Shown one piece after another: positions 51,215-60,849 of a stretch of DNA of 64,000 nt. The notes beneath the pieces were generated by a model that saw only the letters and a list, made by a program, of their open reading frames with translations, searched no databases and had not been told where the DNA came from. How positions within the stretch are numbered: position 1 is the first letter of the stretch; each line of letters begins with the position of its first letter. Location of the stretch: positions 1 to 64,000 of the forward strand of contig JAZQUI010000026.1 of the NCBI GenBank assembly GCA_045631205.1, in the 5' to 3' direction. The stretch comes from HGM04593 sp045631205. GTDB taxonomy: Bacteria; Bacteroidota; Bacteroidia; Bacteroidales; Bacteroidaceae. Position numbers and translations under genes: made by a program.

Positions 51215-52555
51215 TTATTCTCCACCCTCAACAGGCAAAACAGTTGCCTTAATCTTAACCAGGCGGTGTTTATCTTTCAAAAGAACCTCGAACTCCACAC
51301 CTGCACACACAATCTTTTCGTGCAAACGAGGGAACTCACCTTTAATTTCGAGGAGCAGACCGGCAAGAGTATCGGCTTCACCCGCAACATCCTCAAAGAG
51401 ATCACCATCGATGGACATAATTTTGAAGAAATCCGCAAGCATTGTCTTTCCTTCAAAAATAATCGTATGGTCGTTCACCCTTTCGTAAGAAGTATCGGGC
51501 TCATCGAATTCATCGTTAATCTCACCAACAATCTCTTCTATGATATCCTCGAGCGTTATAAGACCCGAAACGCCGCCAAATTCATCTACCACAATAGCCA
51601 TATGCACCCTTACTGTCTGGAAATCGCACAACAAATCATCGATTTTCTTTGTTTCGGGAACAAAATACGGCTGACGTATGAGAGACTGCCAACGGAAATT
51701 TGCCCCTCGGTTCAAATATGGCAACAAATCCTTAATGTAGAGAATACCACGAATCTCGTCCTGGGTACCCGAATATACAGGAATGCGCGAATAGGCATTA
51801 TCGGCAGCACAACGCAACACCTCGGTATATGATGCACGAATATCGAGCATCACCATATCCATACGCGATGTCATAATACTGCGCACAGTTTCGTCACCGA
51901 AGCGGATTATACCCTCCAACATATTCTTCTGCTCGCCGATTTCCTTTTTATCGGTAAGCTCAAGAGCTTGTTCAAGTTCATCGACCGACAATGAATAACT
52001 CGCCTTTGAAGCTATGCGCTCGGTAAAGAATGTCGAACGCACCAAGAGAGATGAAAAAGGCCTCAAAATGCGAAAAAGCAAATAAAGTCCATCGGCTGCA
52101 AAATAGGCGAATTTACGTACATTATTCTTTGAATAAATTTTGGGCATCACCTCGCCGAAAAGAAGCAACAAGAAGGTGAGCAGAACAGTGAGCAAGGTAA
52201 ATTCAAGCCACTTTGCAGTCTCCCCAAAAGAGAGAATGGAAAGGAAAAAATAGTTAAGCAACATTACTATGCCCACATTGACAAAGTCGTTTATTATCAA
52301 TATTGTGGCAAGCAGACGCTCCGGTTCCTTCAACATTGCCAAAACGTGTTGAGCCGACAGAGACTTACTCTCGGCAGCCTCATCAAGTTCGGCACGCGTT
52401 AATGAAAAAAAGGCAACTTCCGAACCCGATGCAAAAGCCGAGAACATCAACAACACACCGGCAAGCAATAAAGCAACCAAAGCACTCGGCGAGGGAGCGG
52501 TAACATCAACCTCGGGGAGTGCAAAAGCCAATTGCTGCATAAAAGCAGTTATCAT
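51215..52555 (-). CDS. gldE: GldE-type CNNM/CorC hemolysin-family membrane protein
   Basis: A 446-residue protein with an N-terminal DUF21/CNNM membrane domain of three to four helices (FSAFASGSEVAFFSLTRAELD, LATILIINDFVNVGIVML), two CBS domains (VRSIMTSRMDMVMLD to MAIVVDEFGGVSGLITLEDIIEEIVGEI) and a C-terminal CorC_HlyC domain. GldE was named from gliding bacteria but occurs in non-gliding Bacteroidales, and related proteins affect magnesium or cobalt efflux. ATG 52555 was used since the longer frame begins with TTG. It is 19 nt after ssb. Confidence 0.88.
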   Translation of the reverse strand: MITAFMQQLAFALPEVDVTAPSPSALVALLLAGVLLMFSAFASGSEVAFFSLTRAELDEAAESKSLSAQHVLAMLKEPERLLATILIINDFVNVGIVMLLNYFFLSILSFGETAKWLEFTLLTVLLTFLLLLFGEVMPKIYSKNNVRKFAYFAADGLYLLFRILRPFSSLLVRSTFFTERIASKASYSLSVDELEQALELTDKKEIGEQKNMLEGIIRFGDETVRSIMTSRMDMVMLDIRASYTEVLRCAADNAYSRIPVYSGTQDEIRGILYIKDLLPYLNRGANFRWQSLIRQPYFVPETKKIDDLLCDFQTVRVHMAIVVDEFGGVSGLITLEDIIEEIVGEINDEFDEPDTSYERVNDHTIIFEGKTMLADFFKIMSIDGDLFEDVAGEADTLAGLLLEIKGEFPRLHEKIVCAGVEFEVLLKDKHRLVKIKATVLPVEGGE

Positions 52556-52574
52556 CAACAATACAAGGCTTTAA

Positions 52575-52961
52575 TTAGTAAATGGAGCTATCAGTAACAG
52601 GCTCGTCCATTGTAGCCGAAGTTGCAGTGCGTGATGAGAGCATCTCCATTGTTTCTGCAAGAATTTCGGTACGATAACGACGTATGCCATTCTGGTCCTC
52701 GTAGGTATTGGTTCTTATCTTACCCTCGATGTATATACGATCACCTTTGTGAACATACTTCTCGGCAACCTCGGCCAAACCACCCCAAAGAACAACATTG
52801 TGCCACTCTGTTCTTTCGGGCACCTGTGTACCATTCTGCAAAGTGTATGCACGCTCTGTTGTAGCAATAACCATATTGGCAACAGCCACATTACGGTCGA
52901 GGTGACGAACATCGGGATTTTTACCCACATTACCAATCAAAATAACTTTATTAACCGACAT
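52575..52961 (-). CDS. ssb: Single-stranded DNA-binding protein
   Basis: A 128-residue OB-fold protein that protects single-stranded DNA in replication and repair. MSVNKVILIGNVGKNPDVRHL and TEWHNVVLWGGLAEVAEKYVHKGDRIYIEGKI are diagnostic. The tail is very short and ends DEPVTDSSIY, so the usual acidic DDIPF-type tip that recruits partner proteins is missing or degenerate. First gene of ssb-gldE-phosphopantetheinyl transferase. Confidence 0.93.
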   Translation of the reverse strand: MSVNKVILIGNVGKNPDVRHLDRNVAVANMVIATTERAYTLQNGTQVPERTEWHNVVLWGGLAEVAEKYVHKGDRIYIEGKIRTNTYEDQNGIRRYRTEILAETMEMLSSRTATSATMDEPVTDSSIY

Positions 52962-53190
52962 AATATTGAATTTAAAAATTTCACAATCAAAAAACAGAAA
53001 AACCGATAGCGTAAAGAACGCTGCACCGGTAAACTCTTAAAAGGAAGTTAATTATTTCCTTAATAGACTGCAAAAATAATAATTTAATTTATATGTAAAG
53101 AGAAAACGCGCTGTCAAAAAGAACAAAAAGCCAAAAAACTCTCCAAATAAGAGTAAATCAACGATTTTTAGTCAAAAAAAAACGTATTTT
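52962..53190. other. Divergent intergenic region between ssb and hup
   Basis: With the hup leader, 312 nt separate ssb (minus) and hup (plus). It is AT-rich, with several A and T runs, and holds the hup promoter at 53191-53222. No gene is seen. Confidence 0.6.
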
Positions 53191-53222
53191 TTTCCGTAAA
53201 AGCAAAAAAAGCTATATATTTG
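53191..53222 (+). promoter_or_regulatory. Promoter of hup
   Basis: TTTC at 53191-53194, a 20-nt spacer, and TATATTTG at 53215-53222 (exact -7 match). The leader is about 45 nt. Confidence 0.65.
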
Positions 53223-53273
53223 CCTTCCGAAATTTGAATGGCAACATTACGATAACATAAAATAACATACAAA

Positions 53274-53549
53274 ATGACAAAAGCAGACATTGTAAACGAG
53301 ATTGCAAAGAAGACAGGTATTGAGAAAGCAGTGGTTCTTGCATCAGTAGAATCATTCATGGAGGTGGTGAAGACATCTTTGGCCAATCACGAGCCAGTAT
53401 ATCTACGCGGGTTCGGTAGCTTTATCATCAAAGAGAGAGCCGAGAAGACTGCGCGTGACATCCACAAGGAGAAGACAATTATCATCCCCGCTCACAACAT
53501 CCCCGCATTCAAACCTGCAAAAACTTTCGTAAACGAAGTAAAAAAATAA
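53274..53549 (+). CDS. HU/IHF family nucleoid protein
   Basis: A 91-residue DNA-bending protein. MTKADIVNEIAKKTGIEKAVV is the helical dimerisation part and VYLRGFGSFIIKERAEKTARDI leads into the beta arm. The intercalating Pro lies in IIIPAHNIPAFKP. HU rather than IHF cannot be decided from sequence alone. The mS38-like mini-gene follows 28 nt later. Confidence 0.95.
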   Translation: MTKADIVNEIAKKTGIEKAVVLASVESFMEVVKTSLANHEPVYLRGFGSFIIKERAEKTARDIHKEKTIIIPAHNIPAFKPAKTFVNEVKK

Positions 53550-53577
53550 TAGTTATTAATTTATAAATTTTTTAACC

Positions 53578-53667
53578 ATGCCTAGCGGAAAAAAGAAAAA
53601 AAGACATAAGATGTCTACGCACAAGCGTAAAAAAAGATTGAGAAAGAACAGACATAAGAGCAAGTAA
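53578..53667 (+). CDS. AURKAIP1/COX24-domain mini-protein (mS38-like)
   Basis: A 29-residue, extremely basic protein (more than half Lys, Arg or His): it opens MPSGKKKKRHKM and continues with THKRKKRLRKNRHKSK. This is the AURKAIP1/COX24 C-terminal pattern found in mitochondrial ribosomal protein mS38 and in similar tiny proteins of Bacteroidetes. It is likely a small ribosome- or rRNA-binding protein. The ATG directly follows an AT-rich leader. It lies between hup and rng and is followed by a strong terminator, so it is probably co-transcribed with hup. Confidence 0.85.
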   Translation: MPSGKKKKRHKMSTHKRKKRLRKNRHKSK

Positions 53668-53684
53668 GCTCGTCTGAACAGACA

Positions 53685-53730
53685 CAAAAAACAAACTTGC
53701 AAGGCACACACTTCAAGTTTGTTTTTTGTT
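53685..53730 (+). terminator. Terminator after hup and the mini-gene
   Basis: A perfect 15-bp stem (CAAAAAACAAACTTG with CAAGTTTGTTTTTTG, 53685-53728) and a 14-nt loop. It precedes rng by about 100 nt. A short hairpin ACGGC/GCCGT follows at 53741-53753. Confidence 0.85.
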
Positions 53731-53829
53731 TTAAGTACCCACGGCAACGCCGTCACCAACAAGGTAAACGAGCCGCACCTTAAACAGAAGAGGCCCACAA
53801 AACAAAAAAAATAAAAAAAAAATAAAATT

Positions 53830-55407
53830 GTGACAAGCGAACTAATCGTCGACGTTCACTCCAACGAAGTAGCCATTGCCATCACCGAAGACAAGCAACT
53901 GGTAGAATTTCAAAAGGAGGAACAGACAGAAACATTTTCAGTAGGCAACATTTACCTTGGGCGTGTAAAGAAAATTATGCCTGGGCTCAACGCCTGCTTT
54001 GTTGACGTAGGTTCCGAGAAAGAAGCCTTCCTGCACTATTTGGATTTAGGCCCACAATTTTACTCTCTACAAAAGTATTTAAAACAAATTACCAGCGACC
54101 GCAAGAAGAGCTTCCCCATGGGCAAGGCATCAATAATGCCTGAAAAGAAAAAAGAGGGAAACATTGCAGAAACACTGCAAACCGGGCAAGAGATACTTGT
54201 ACAGGTAACCAAAGAGCCCATAAACACAAAAGGCCCGCGCCTTACTTGCGAAATCTCCTTTGCCGGACGTTTCCTGATACTCATTCCCTTTGAAGACAAA
54301 GTATCGGTTTCGTCAAAGATAAAGTCGCCCGAAGAGCGCACAAGGCTCAAACAACTGCTGCAAAGCATAAAACCAAAAAACTTCGGAATAATAGTACGCA
54401 CCGTAGCCGAGGGCAAGAAAGTTGCCGAACTCGATGCAGAACTGCGCAGCCTTGTAAACAACTGGGAGACACTCGTTGGGAAAGTACAGAAATGCACAAA
54501 ACCTCCCTGCATCGTTCACGCAGAGTCGGACCGCACATTAGCCTTGTTGCGCGACCTCTTCAACCCCTCTTACGAGAGCATACACGTGAACGACATTGAG
54601 GTGTACAAAAAAATCAGAGACTACGTTTCGGTGATAGCCCCCGAGAGCATAAACATTATAAAGCTCTACCGCGGCGAGTTGCCCATATTCGACCACTTTG
54701 CTATAACAAAGCAAATAAAATCCTCATTCGGCCGAATAGTATCGTTCAAGGGCGGCGCCTACCTTGTTATAGAGCACACCGAAGCACTGCACGTTGTCGA
54801 TGTGAACAGCGGCAACAGAGCACGTAACAACGCTGCAAACCAGGAAGAAAACGCATTAGAAGTAAACCTCGGTGCAGCCGACGAACTTGCCCGCCAACTA
54901 CGTCTCCGCGATATGGGCGGAATTATCGTGGTCGATTTTATCGATATGGACAAGTCGGAACACCGCCAGGCGCTTTACGAGCGCATGACAGAAAATATGA
55001 GCCGCGACAGAGCAAAGCACAACATATTGCCGCTGAGCAAGTTCGGCCTTATGCAAATTACGCGCCAAAGAGTGCGCCCCGCAATAGACATGCCGGTGGA
55101 AGAGAGTTGCCCCGTATGTTTCGGTAAAGGCAAAGTACAATCATCGATACTGTTCACCGACCTTTTGGAGAGTAAAATAAAAACACTTATAGGAGCAATA
55201 GGAATTAAGAGATTCACACTGCACGTTCACCCCTATGTAGCCTCCTATATCAAGAAAGGTATAATTTCATTATACCGTAAATGGCAATTCAAATACGGGT
55301 TCGGAATACGCATCATACCAAACCAGAAACTGGCCTACCTGGAATATCACTTCTACGACAAAGCCGGAAAGGAAATTGATATGAAAGAAGAAACGGAACT
55401 TAAGTAA
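53830..55407 (+). CDS. rng: Ribonuclease G (Rne/Rng family)
   Basis: A 525-residue endoribonuclease that processes rRNA 5' ends and decays mRNA. An S1-like domain (about 37-140; VGNIYLGRVKKIMPGLNACFVDVG) precedes the DNase I-like catalytic part with metal Asp324 (VVDVNSGN) and Asp369 (VVDFIDMD). A zinc-link motif CPVC starts at Cys427. There is no long C-terminal scaffold, so it is RNase G-like rather than RNase E. The start is GTG at 53830, matching the family N-terminus MTSELIVDV. Confidence 0.95.
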   Translation: MTSELIVDVHSNEVAIAITEDKQLVEFQKEEQTETFSVGNIYLGRVKKIMPGLNACFVDVGSEKEAFLHYLDLGPQFYSLQKYLKQITSDRKKSFPMGKASIMPEKKKEGNIAETLQTGQEILVQVTKEPINTKGPRLTCEISFAGRFLILIPFEDKVSVSSKIKSPEERTRLKQLLQSIKPKNFGIIVRTVAEGKKVAELDAELRSLVNNWETLVGKVQKCTKPPCIVHAESDRTLALLRDLFNPSYESIHVNDIEVYKKIRDYVSVIAPESINIIKLYRGELPIFDHFAITKQIKSSFGRIVSFKGGAYLVIEHTEALHVVDVNSGNRARNNAANQEENALEVNLGAADELARQLRLRDMGGIIVVDFIDMDKSEHRQALYERMTENMSRDRAKHNILPLSKFGLMQITRQRVRPAIDMPVEESCPVCFGKGKVQSSILFTDLLESKIKTLIGAIGIKRFTLHVHPYVASYIKKGIISLYRKWQFKYGFGIRIIPNQKLAYLEYHFYDKAGKEIDMKEETELK

Positions 55408-55424
55408 GAACCATTACCTATAAT

Positions 55425-55457
55425 AAAAAAGCCTGCTGTTCAACAGCAGGCTTTTTT
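55425..55457. terminator. Bidirectional terminator between rng and the phosphoglucomutase gene
   Basis: A perfect 15-bp stem (AAAAAAGCCTGCTGT with ACAGCAGGCTTTTTT) and a 3-nt loop. It serves both convergent genes. Confidence 0.92.
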
Positions 55458-55476
55458 ATTCAAACTACGGTATTTA

Positions 55477-57216
55477 TCAGATACCCATAGCCGCTTTCAT
55501 ATCCTTGATAATAGCATCGGCTTTATCGCAAGCAGCAAGATACTCATCGCGGTTCTGCATTTTAGCCTTAGCTTCCATATAGAACTTAATCTTGGGCTCT
55601 GTACCCGAAGGACGCACCGATACCTTGTTGCCGCTCTCTGTAAAGTACTGCAACACGTTTGAAGTTTCGGGCATATCGAGGTCTGTTACATTACCATCAC
55701 CATCGACAGCTTTGAGCGATTTGAAATCCTTGTAGCATACAACTTTCTCGCCGGCCATCTCCTTCAATGGGTTAGCACGGAAGTTCTCCATCATCTGACG
55801 AATCTCATCGGCACCACTCTTACCGGGCTTAACCACGTTTACGGTAATCTCCTTAGAGAAACCATACTCTACATAGATATCCATCAACATCTCGTAAAGG
55901 CTCTTGCCATTCTCTTTTGCCCAAGCAGCAACCTCGGCAATAAGGCTACAAGCCGATACAGAGTCCTTGTCGCGGCAGAAATCCTCGGCCAAGAAACCGA
56001 AGCTCTCTTCACCACCACCGATGTACACCATCTTGCCCTCGTTGTCGCGGATCACCTTGGCAATCCACTTGAAACCGGTGTAGCAATCAAACATCTTGAT
56101 ATTGTTCTTCTCGGCAATGTTCTTGATAACCTCTGTTGTAACAATTGTCTTAACAACAAACTCTTTACCGGTCATCTTGCCCAACTTTGTATATTGGGTA
56201 ATGATGTAGTAAAGGAATATCATACAAGTCTGGTTACCGTTTACAATAACCCACTCACCCTTGTCATCCTTGCAAGCGATAGCAATACGGTCGGCATCGG
56301 GGTCAGAAGCCATAACAAGGTCGGCGTCGATCTTCTTTGCAAGATTTACAGCCATAGTCATAGCCTCGGCATTTTCGGGGTTGGGAGAGATAACTGTGGG
56401 GAAGTTTCCGTCTTTAACCATCTGCTCCTCAACACAATGGATATTCTCAAAACCCCAACGACGCAACGATGCAGGAATAAGCACGCGACCGCAACCGTGG
56501 ATGGGAGTATAAACAATCTTCAAATCCTTATGTTTCTTGATAACCTCGGGGTCGATAGAAAGTGTCTGTACACGCTCAAGATAAGCATTGTCAACCTCCT
56601 CACCGATTACCTCGATAAGAGCGGGGTTACCAGCAAACTTAATATCCTCAACCTTAACCTGCTCCACGTACTCAATAGTCTTTACATCGTGGGGAGCAAG
56701 CATCTGTGCACCATCATCCCAGTAAGCCTTGTAACCATTGTACTCTTTGGGATTGTGGCTGGCAGTGATATTCACACCACTCTGGCAGCCCAAATAACGG
56801 ATGGCAAAAGATACCTCGGGAGTGGGACGCAAGTCCTCGAAGAGGTAAACCTTAATACCATTGGCCGAGAATATATTAGCCGAAATTTCAGCAAACAAGC
56901 GGCTATTGTTACGACAGTCGTGACCTACAACAACCGAAATCTGCTCCAAATCCTTGAAACACTCATTAAGATAGTTGGCCAATCCCTGTGTAGCCTTACC
57001 TACCGTGTAAATGTTCATACGGTTGCTGCCGGCACCCATTATACCACGCAAGCCACCGGTACCGAACTCAAGCTCACGATAAAAAGCATCAATAAGAGGA
57101 GTCTTGTCCTCATTGTCCAACATAGCTTGAACCTCCTTGCGAGTCTCTTCATCATAAGCGGGAGAGAGCCACTCTGTAGCCTTCTCTGTAACCATTTTGA
57201 TAAGTTCCAAATCCAT
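55477..57216 (-). CDS. Phosphoglucomutase/phosphomannomutase
   Basis: A 579-residue alpha-D-phosphohexomutase. TASHNPKEYNGYKAYW carries the phosphoserine, DPDADRIAI the metal site, GGEESFGF the sugar-binding loop, and RPSGTEPKIKFY the phosphate-binding loop. The length and insertions fit the PGM2-like group, interconverting glucose- or mannose-1-phosphate and the 6-phosphate. It supplies precursors for sugar-nucleotide synthesis used by glycan genes such as those at the right edge. Confidence 0.93.
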   Translation of the reverse strand: MDLELIKMVTEKATEWLSPAYDEETRKEVQAMLDNEDKTPLIDAFYRELEFGTGGLRGIMGAGSNRMNIYTVGKATQGLANYLNECFKDLEQISVVVGHDCRNNSRLFAEISANIFSANGIKVYLFEDLRPTPEVSFAIRYLGCQSGVNITASHNPKEYNGYKAYWDDGAQMLAPHDVKTIEYVEQVKVEDIKFAGNPALIEVIGEEVDNAYLERVQTLSIDPEVIKKHKDLKIVYTPIHGCGRVLIPASLRRWGFENIHCVEEQMVKDGNFPTVISPNPENAEAMTMAVNLAKKIDADLVMASDPDADRIAIACKDDKGEWVIVNGNQTCMIFLYYIITQYTKLGKMTGKEFVVKTIVTTEVIKNIAEKNNIKMFDCYTGFKWIAKVIRDNEGKMVYIGGGEESFGFLAEDFCRDKDSVSACSLIAEVAAWAKENGKSLYEMLMDIYVEYGFSKEITVNVVKPGKSGADEIRQMMENFRANPLKEMAGEKVVCYKDFKSLKAVDGDGNVTDLDMPETSNVLQYFTESGNKVSVRPSGTEPKIKFYMEAKAKMQNRDEYLAACDKADAIIKDMKAAMGI

Positions 57217-57335
57217 AATTCAAAAATATTTAATTTATAATATATACATAAAACGAGCGCAACGTAAAGTTTACTCTAAAAAAACGACAAAAAAGCAAAC
57301 TATTTGTCGCTAACGGCAAATGTAGTAAATAAAAT

Positions 57336-58979
57336 TTATTTTGTAGCAGGAATAAGATATTTATCACCGGTTTCCTCTACAAAACGTTTAATATAAGCCT
57401 TGGGATAGCCCGGACGCTGGGGAGGAACCGCAATACCGGTAGCCTCACGAGCAAAACGACCGTTCTTTTCAGGCTTCACAACCAAGTCGTTATACTTCAC
57501 AATAATATACTCACCGAACTTCTTCCACTCGGCAAGAGCCTCTTCGGCACAATTGCACGAAAAATCCTTTATCGCAGCAACGGCATATTTGGGCGACTCC
57601 TTGAGCGCACCCACCCACTCACTTTCAAGTGCTACACTGTTATCATAAAATTTCTGCTCAAGTTCACTCTGCACACGCTTCATATCATCCACCACCAAAG
57701 AATATTTGGGATAAATCATATTCGACACCCAGTTGAACACCCAAAACGAAGAGTCCCAAGAGAAGGTAACAGGGTCGGCTTTTTCTGCCGAGTAGCACAC
57801 GGGGACACGGTCGAGACAGCAATATACAGGTGTATAGACAATCATATTGGCATCGTCGCAACCAAACCACAGCACACCACCAATCTCTCTCGGCAAGTGA
57901 GCGCGCATCTGCGCCACAAATGTAAATGCCGACTGGAAGGTTGATATAGGACGCTCATTGAAGTACTCCTTACCCTCATACTCAAAGGTAAGGGGCGACA
58001 AGCGATAGGGCATATTATAAATGCCACCACCCAAATCACCGTCAACAGCAAATGGAGTACCCTCGAAATGGTCGCGCATAGCAACCTGGACATCCTGCAA
58101 AGTCAACTGCTTTTTAGGCTTGAAGAAAAGAGGCATAGGAGTTGCTGTAGCATCACCCGACGCCCAGGGAAGATATTCCGACATATCAGCGTCGGCATAC
58201 ATATTAAAGAAACTCCACGCACGAGCGTCGCACCAACGCAAGCCGCCGAAATCGGGAGGACAATAAGCCATCGCAAAGCTAAAGTCCTCATCTTTACCGT
58301 TGAAGTAACCTTTCTTTCTCGCGAATTTTATCACATCATTCGCATACATGACATTCTCCTTATCCTTCATATCAAACTTATGTATGCGCGACTGGTTGGC
58401 GTGAGCAGAGATACAATCGTCGGGAATGCGTACGGCCACCCACACGGTACCCTTCTCGCCACCCTTGCCAATCATCTCCAAAATCCATGCCTCATTAGGG
58501 TCGGCGATAGAAAAACTCTCACCTTCGCTGTAATAACCATACTTCTGGGTAAGCGTAGTCATAACCTCAATTGCTTCGCGTGCAGTTTTTGAACGCTGGA
58601 GAGCAATATACATCAAAGAACCGTAATCAATGATACCGTTAGGATCAACAAGTTCGTGACGGCCGCCAAAAGTAGTTTCGGCAATAGCCACCTGATGCTC
58701 GTTTATATTACCAATAACATTATAGGTAACAGGAGCCTCGGGTATCTCACCAAGATATTTGCCACTATCCCAGTCGTATACAGCACGCATTGTACCGGCC
58801 GGATGCACACCCGCAGGAAAATGAGCAAGGAAACCGCTCATACCAAAACTGTCGGCACTGTAAGAGATAAAGACAGAACCGTCGGCCGATGCCTTCTTGC
58901 CCACAAGAAAGTTGGTACACGCACCGGCGCCCGACACAAAAATCACAATTGTCGCAATTAGCGATAAAAATCTTTTCAT
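57336..58979 (-). CDS. C69-family dipeptidase (PepD-like)
   Basis: A 547-residue secreted Ntn-hydrolase peptidase. After a signal peptide the mature enzyme should begin at the catalytic Cys21 (GAGACTNFLVGKKASADGS). The family blocks IAETTFGGR, YGYYSEGESFSIADPNEAWILEMIG and CISAHANQSRI follow. The family cleaves dipeptides or the N-terminal residue of small peptides. It starts 12 nt after the M23 peptidase gene, so the two form an operon. Confidence 0.9.
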   Translation of the reverse strand: MKRFLSLIATIVIFVSGAGACTNFLVGKKASADGSVFISYSADSFGMSGFLAHFPAGVHPAGTMRAVYDWDSGKYLGEIPEAPVTYNVIGNINEHQVAIAETTFGGRHELVDPNGIIDYGSLMYIALQRSKTAREAIEVMTTLTQKYGYYSEGESFSIADPNEAWILEMIGKGGEKGTVWVAVRIPDDCISAHANQSRIHKFDMKDKENVMYANDVIKFARKKGYFNGKDEDFSFAMAYCPPDFGGLRWCDARAWSFFNMYADADMSEYLPWASGDATATPMPLFFKPKKQLTLQDVQVAMRDHFEGTPFAVDGDLGGGIYNMPYRLSPLTFEYEGKEYFNERPISTFQSAFTFVAQMRAHLPREIGGVLWFGCDDANMIVYTPVYCCLDRVPVCYSAEKADPVTFSWDSSFWVFNWVSNMIYPKYSLVVDDMKRVQSELEQKFYDNSVALESEWVGALKESPKYAVAAIKDFSCNCAEEALAEWKKFGEYIIVKYNDLVVKPEKNGRFAREATGIAVPPQRPGYPKAYIKRFVEETGDKYLIPATK

Positions 58980-58991
58980 AGCAAATCTATA

Positions 58992-60662
58992 TTAGTATTT
59001 TATTGTTTTTTCCAATATCGTTTCGTTGCCCACCTTGTCGGTAGCAACAATTTTAAGAGAATGAGTTCCGCGCGACACTTTTTCACGTTTCAGGTCACAC
59101 AAAAGTGTTTTATTCTTGCTACTATACTCAAAAAGCACATAACGGCCGTCGATATAACATTTGTATGACGCAATACCACACCCCTTGTCGCTCAGCGAGA
59201 ATAGAACCTTTGCATTTTTACTCCACACCTTCTCGTTTACAGGCTTCAATACCGGAGCAAGCGTATCTACCGCAACTGTATAACGGTCGAGAACACTCAC
59301 ACTTGCCGTAACCCACCCGTTGGCAACATCACCACCTGCCGAGCGTACTTCCTTGCCGACAAGTTGTTTTACATAACATTTATCGGCATAACCAGCCAAA
59401 TGGGCAGGAATCTTCAAAGAGAGTTCTGCATTGTGCCACAACGGGCAACGCACACCTCCAAAACTATATACAGGAGCCAGCGAAGAACTATCAACATCAA
59501 CCTGCAATTTCACATTCTCAAAAAGAGAGCCCCTTTTTATGGAGAGCACTATATCGTCGTATTCAATTTGGTTATTTATAAACCAAAAAAGTTTATGACC
59601 ACCTTGCGGAACACTTGCCGGTATTGTATCACACACACCATTAACCACAAATACACAATTGCTGGTATTACCGTGATAATCGCGAAGACGGTATTCAACC
59701 TTGTATGGCCTCTCCTCTGTAATATTCACCCAACCGCGAGCAGCATCGGCTTTCAGCGCGCGCAACGGATTATTGCCGACCAAAAAGGAGCGCAAAAACC
59801 ACCCTTTGCCCGCTGATAATCGTTCATAGTCAGCCCAGGCATTTATCAATCTGTTCTCGGCAAACGACACGCTGTCCATTCGCGATTCGAACCGCAAAGA
59901 ATCGTCCACAAAAAGCTGAATTTCATAAACTCCGTACTTATTGTGCGTACCATCCATATAATCAACCGCTTTAATACCAAAACCCACCTTGCCCCAAGCA
60001 TTTAAAGTATCGGCAACAGTTCCGTTCGCAACCTTGCATACACGCGATTCTGCCGCGCCGTTAAGCACACCGAATCCTTCGCGCGGATACAAAGCAACAG
60101 CCTGCGCCACCGGAGGACGAGTGTCCGCAAGAAGCGATTTATAGAAAAGCATCGGATTATACAGTTGTTCACCATCGGCCGAACGTACCTCAAAATGCAG
60201 ATGAGGCCCAAAAGAGTAGCCGCTGTTACCCGCATAAGCAAGTACATCACCACCCTTCACGCGAAGCCTGTTGGGCTCAAATGCTATATCCACGGCATAA
60301 CACTCATCGCCATACTGCTTCGCACGCACTTCGGCATCAACCTCCGATGGGAAACGGTCGAGATGCCCATACACCGTCATATAACCATTATCGTGCATCA
60401 CATAAAGAGCCCTGCCGTATCCGCCATATTGCACTTTTGCGCGAGCTATATAACCATCGGCAACCGCGTAAATAGGTTTACCAACCACACCCTGCGTCTT
60501 AAAGTCAAGACCGCCATGGAAATGATTGCTACGCAACTCGGCAAAATTTCCACTCAAATAATGAGTAAATGCAAATGGAGGCAGAAAAGAAGACTGCGCC
60601 ACCGCCCATTCAGCCGACAGCAACAGCAAAACTATATATGTATATAGACTTATCCCCTTCAT
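58992..60662 (-). CDS. M23-family metallopeptidase
   Basis: A 556-residue exported protein with a signal peptide (1-22) and an N-proximal M23/LytM domain. NHFHGGLDFKT and HLHFE supply the zinc-binding His/Asp residues, so it is likely active. This places peptide-bond cleavage in peptidoglycan. The remaining 350 residues are beta-rich and of unknown fold, unlike the usual C-terminal position of LytM. It is the first gene of a pair with the C69 peptidase gene. Confidence 0.88.
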   Translation of the reverse strand: MKGISLYTYIVLLLLSAEWAVAQSSFLPPFAFTHYLSGNFAELRSNHFHGGLDFKTQGVVGKPIYAVADGYIARAKVQYGGYGRALYVMHDNGYMTVYGHLDRFPSEVDAEVRAKQYGDECYAVDIAFEPNRLRVKGGDVLAYAGNSGYSFGPHLHFEVRSADGEQLYNPMLFYKSLLADTRPPVAQAVALYPREGFGVLNGAAESRVCKVANGTVADTLNAWGKVGFGIKAVDYMDGTHNKYGVYEIQLFVDDSLRFESRMDSVSFAENRLINAWADYERLSAGKGWFLRSFLVGNNPLRALKADAARGWVNITEERPYKVEYRLRDYHGNTSNCVFVVNGVCDTIPASVPQGGHKLFWFINNQIEYDDIVLSIKRGSLFENVKLQVDVDSSSLAPVYSFGGVRCPLWHNAELSLKIPAHLAGYADKCYVKQLVGKEVRSAGGDVANGWVTASVSVLDRYTVAVDTLAPVLKPVNEKVWSKNAKVLFSLSDKGCGIASYKCYIDGRYVLFEYSSKNKTLLCDLKREKVSRGTHSLKIVATDKVGNETILEKTIKY

Positions 60663-60681
60663 AAAAAACAGAAAATCAACG

Positions 60682-60712
60682 CGAAGATAGTAAAAAACAA
60701 GAAAAAATCAAC
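60682..60712 (-). promoter_or_regulatory. Promoter of the M23-C69 pair
   Basis: On the minus strand GTTG (60709-60712), a 19-nt spacer, then TATCTTCG (60682-60689). One mismatch in each element. The leader is about 15-20 nt. Confidence 0.5.
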
Positions 60713-60790
60713 GTAAAAAACAATAAAGAAAACTGACAAATAAAAAAGATAAAAAAAGATAAAAAATATAAATAAAATACCACACACATT

Positions 60791-60822
60791 TTTGCATATA
60801 CCACCACAATTTTGTATCTTCG
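60791..60822 (+). promoter_or_regulatory. Promoter of the glycosyltransferase cluster
   Basis: TTTG at 60791-60794, exactly 20 nt, then TATCTTCG at 60815-60822. The same elements and spacing occur before mltG. The first glycosyltransferase starts 27 nt downstream. Confidence 0.8.
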
Positions 60823-60849
60823 CACTACATATAAAAAGAAAGCCGTCAA

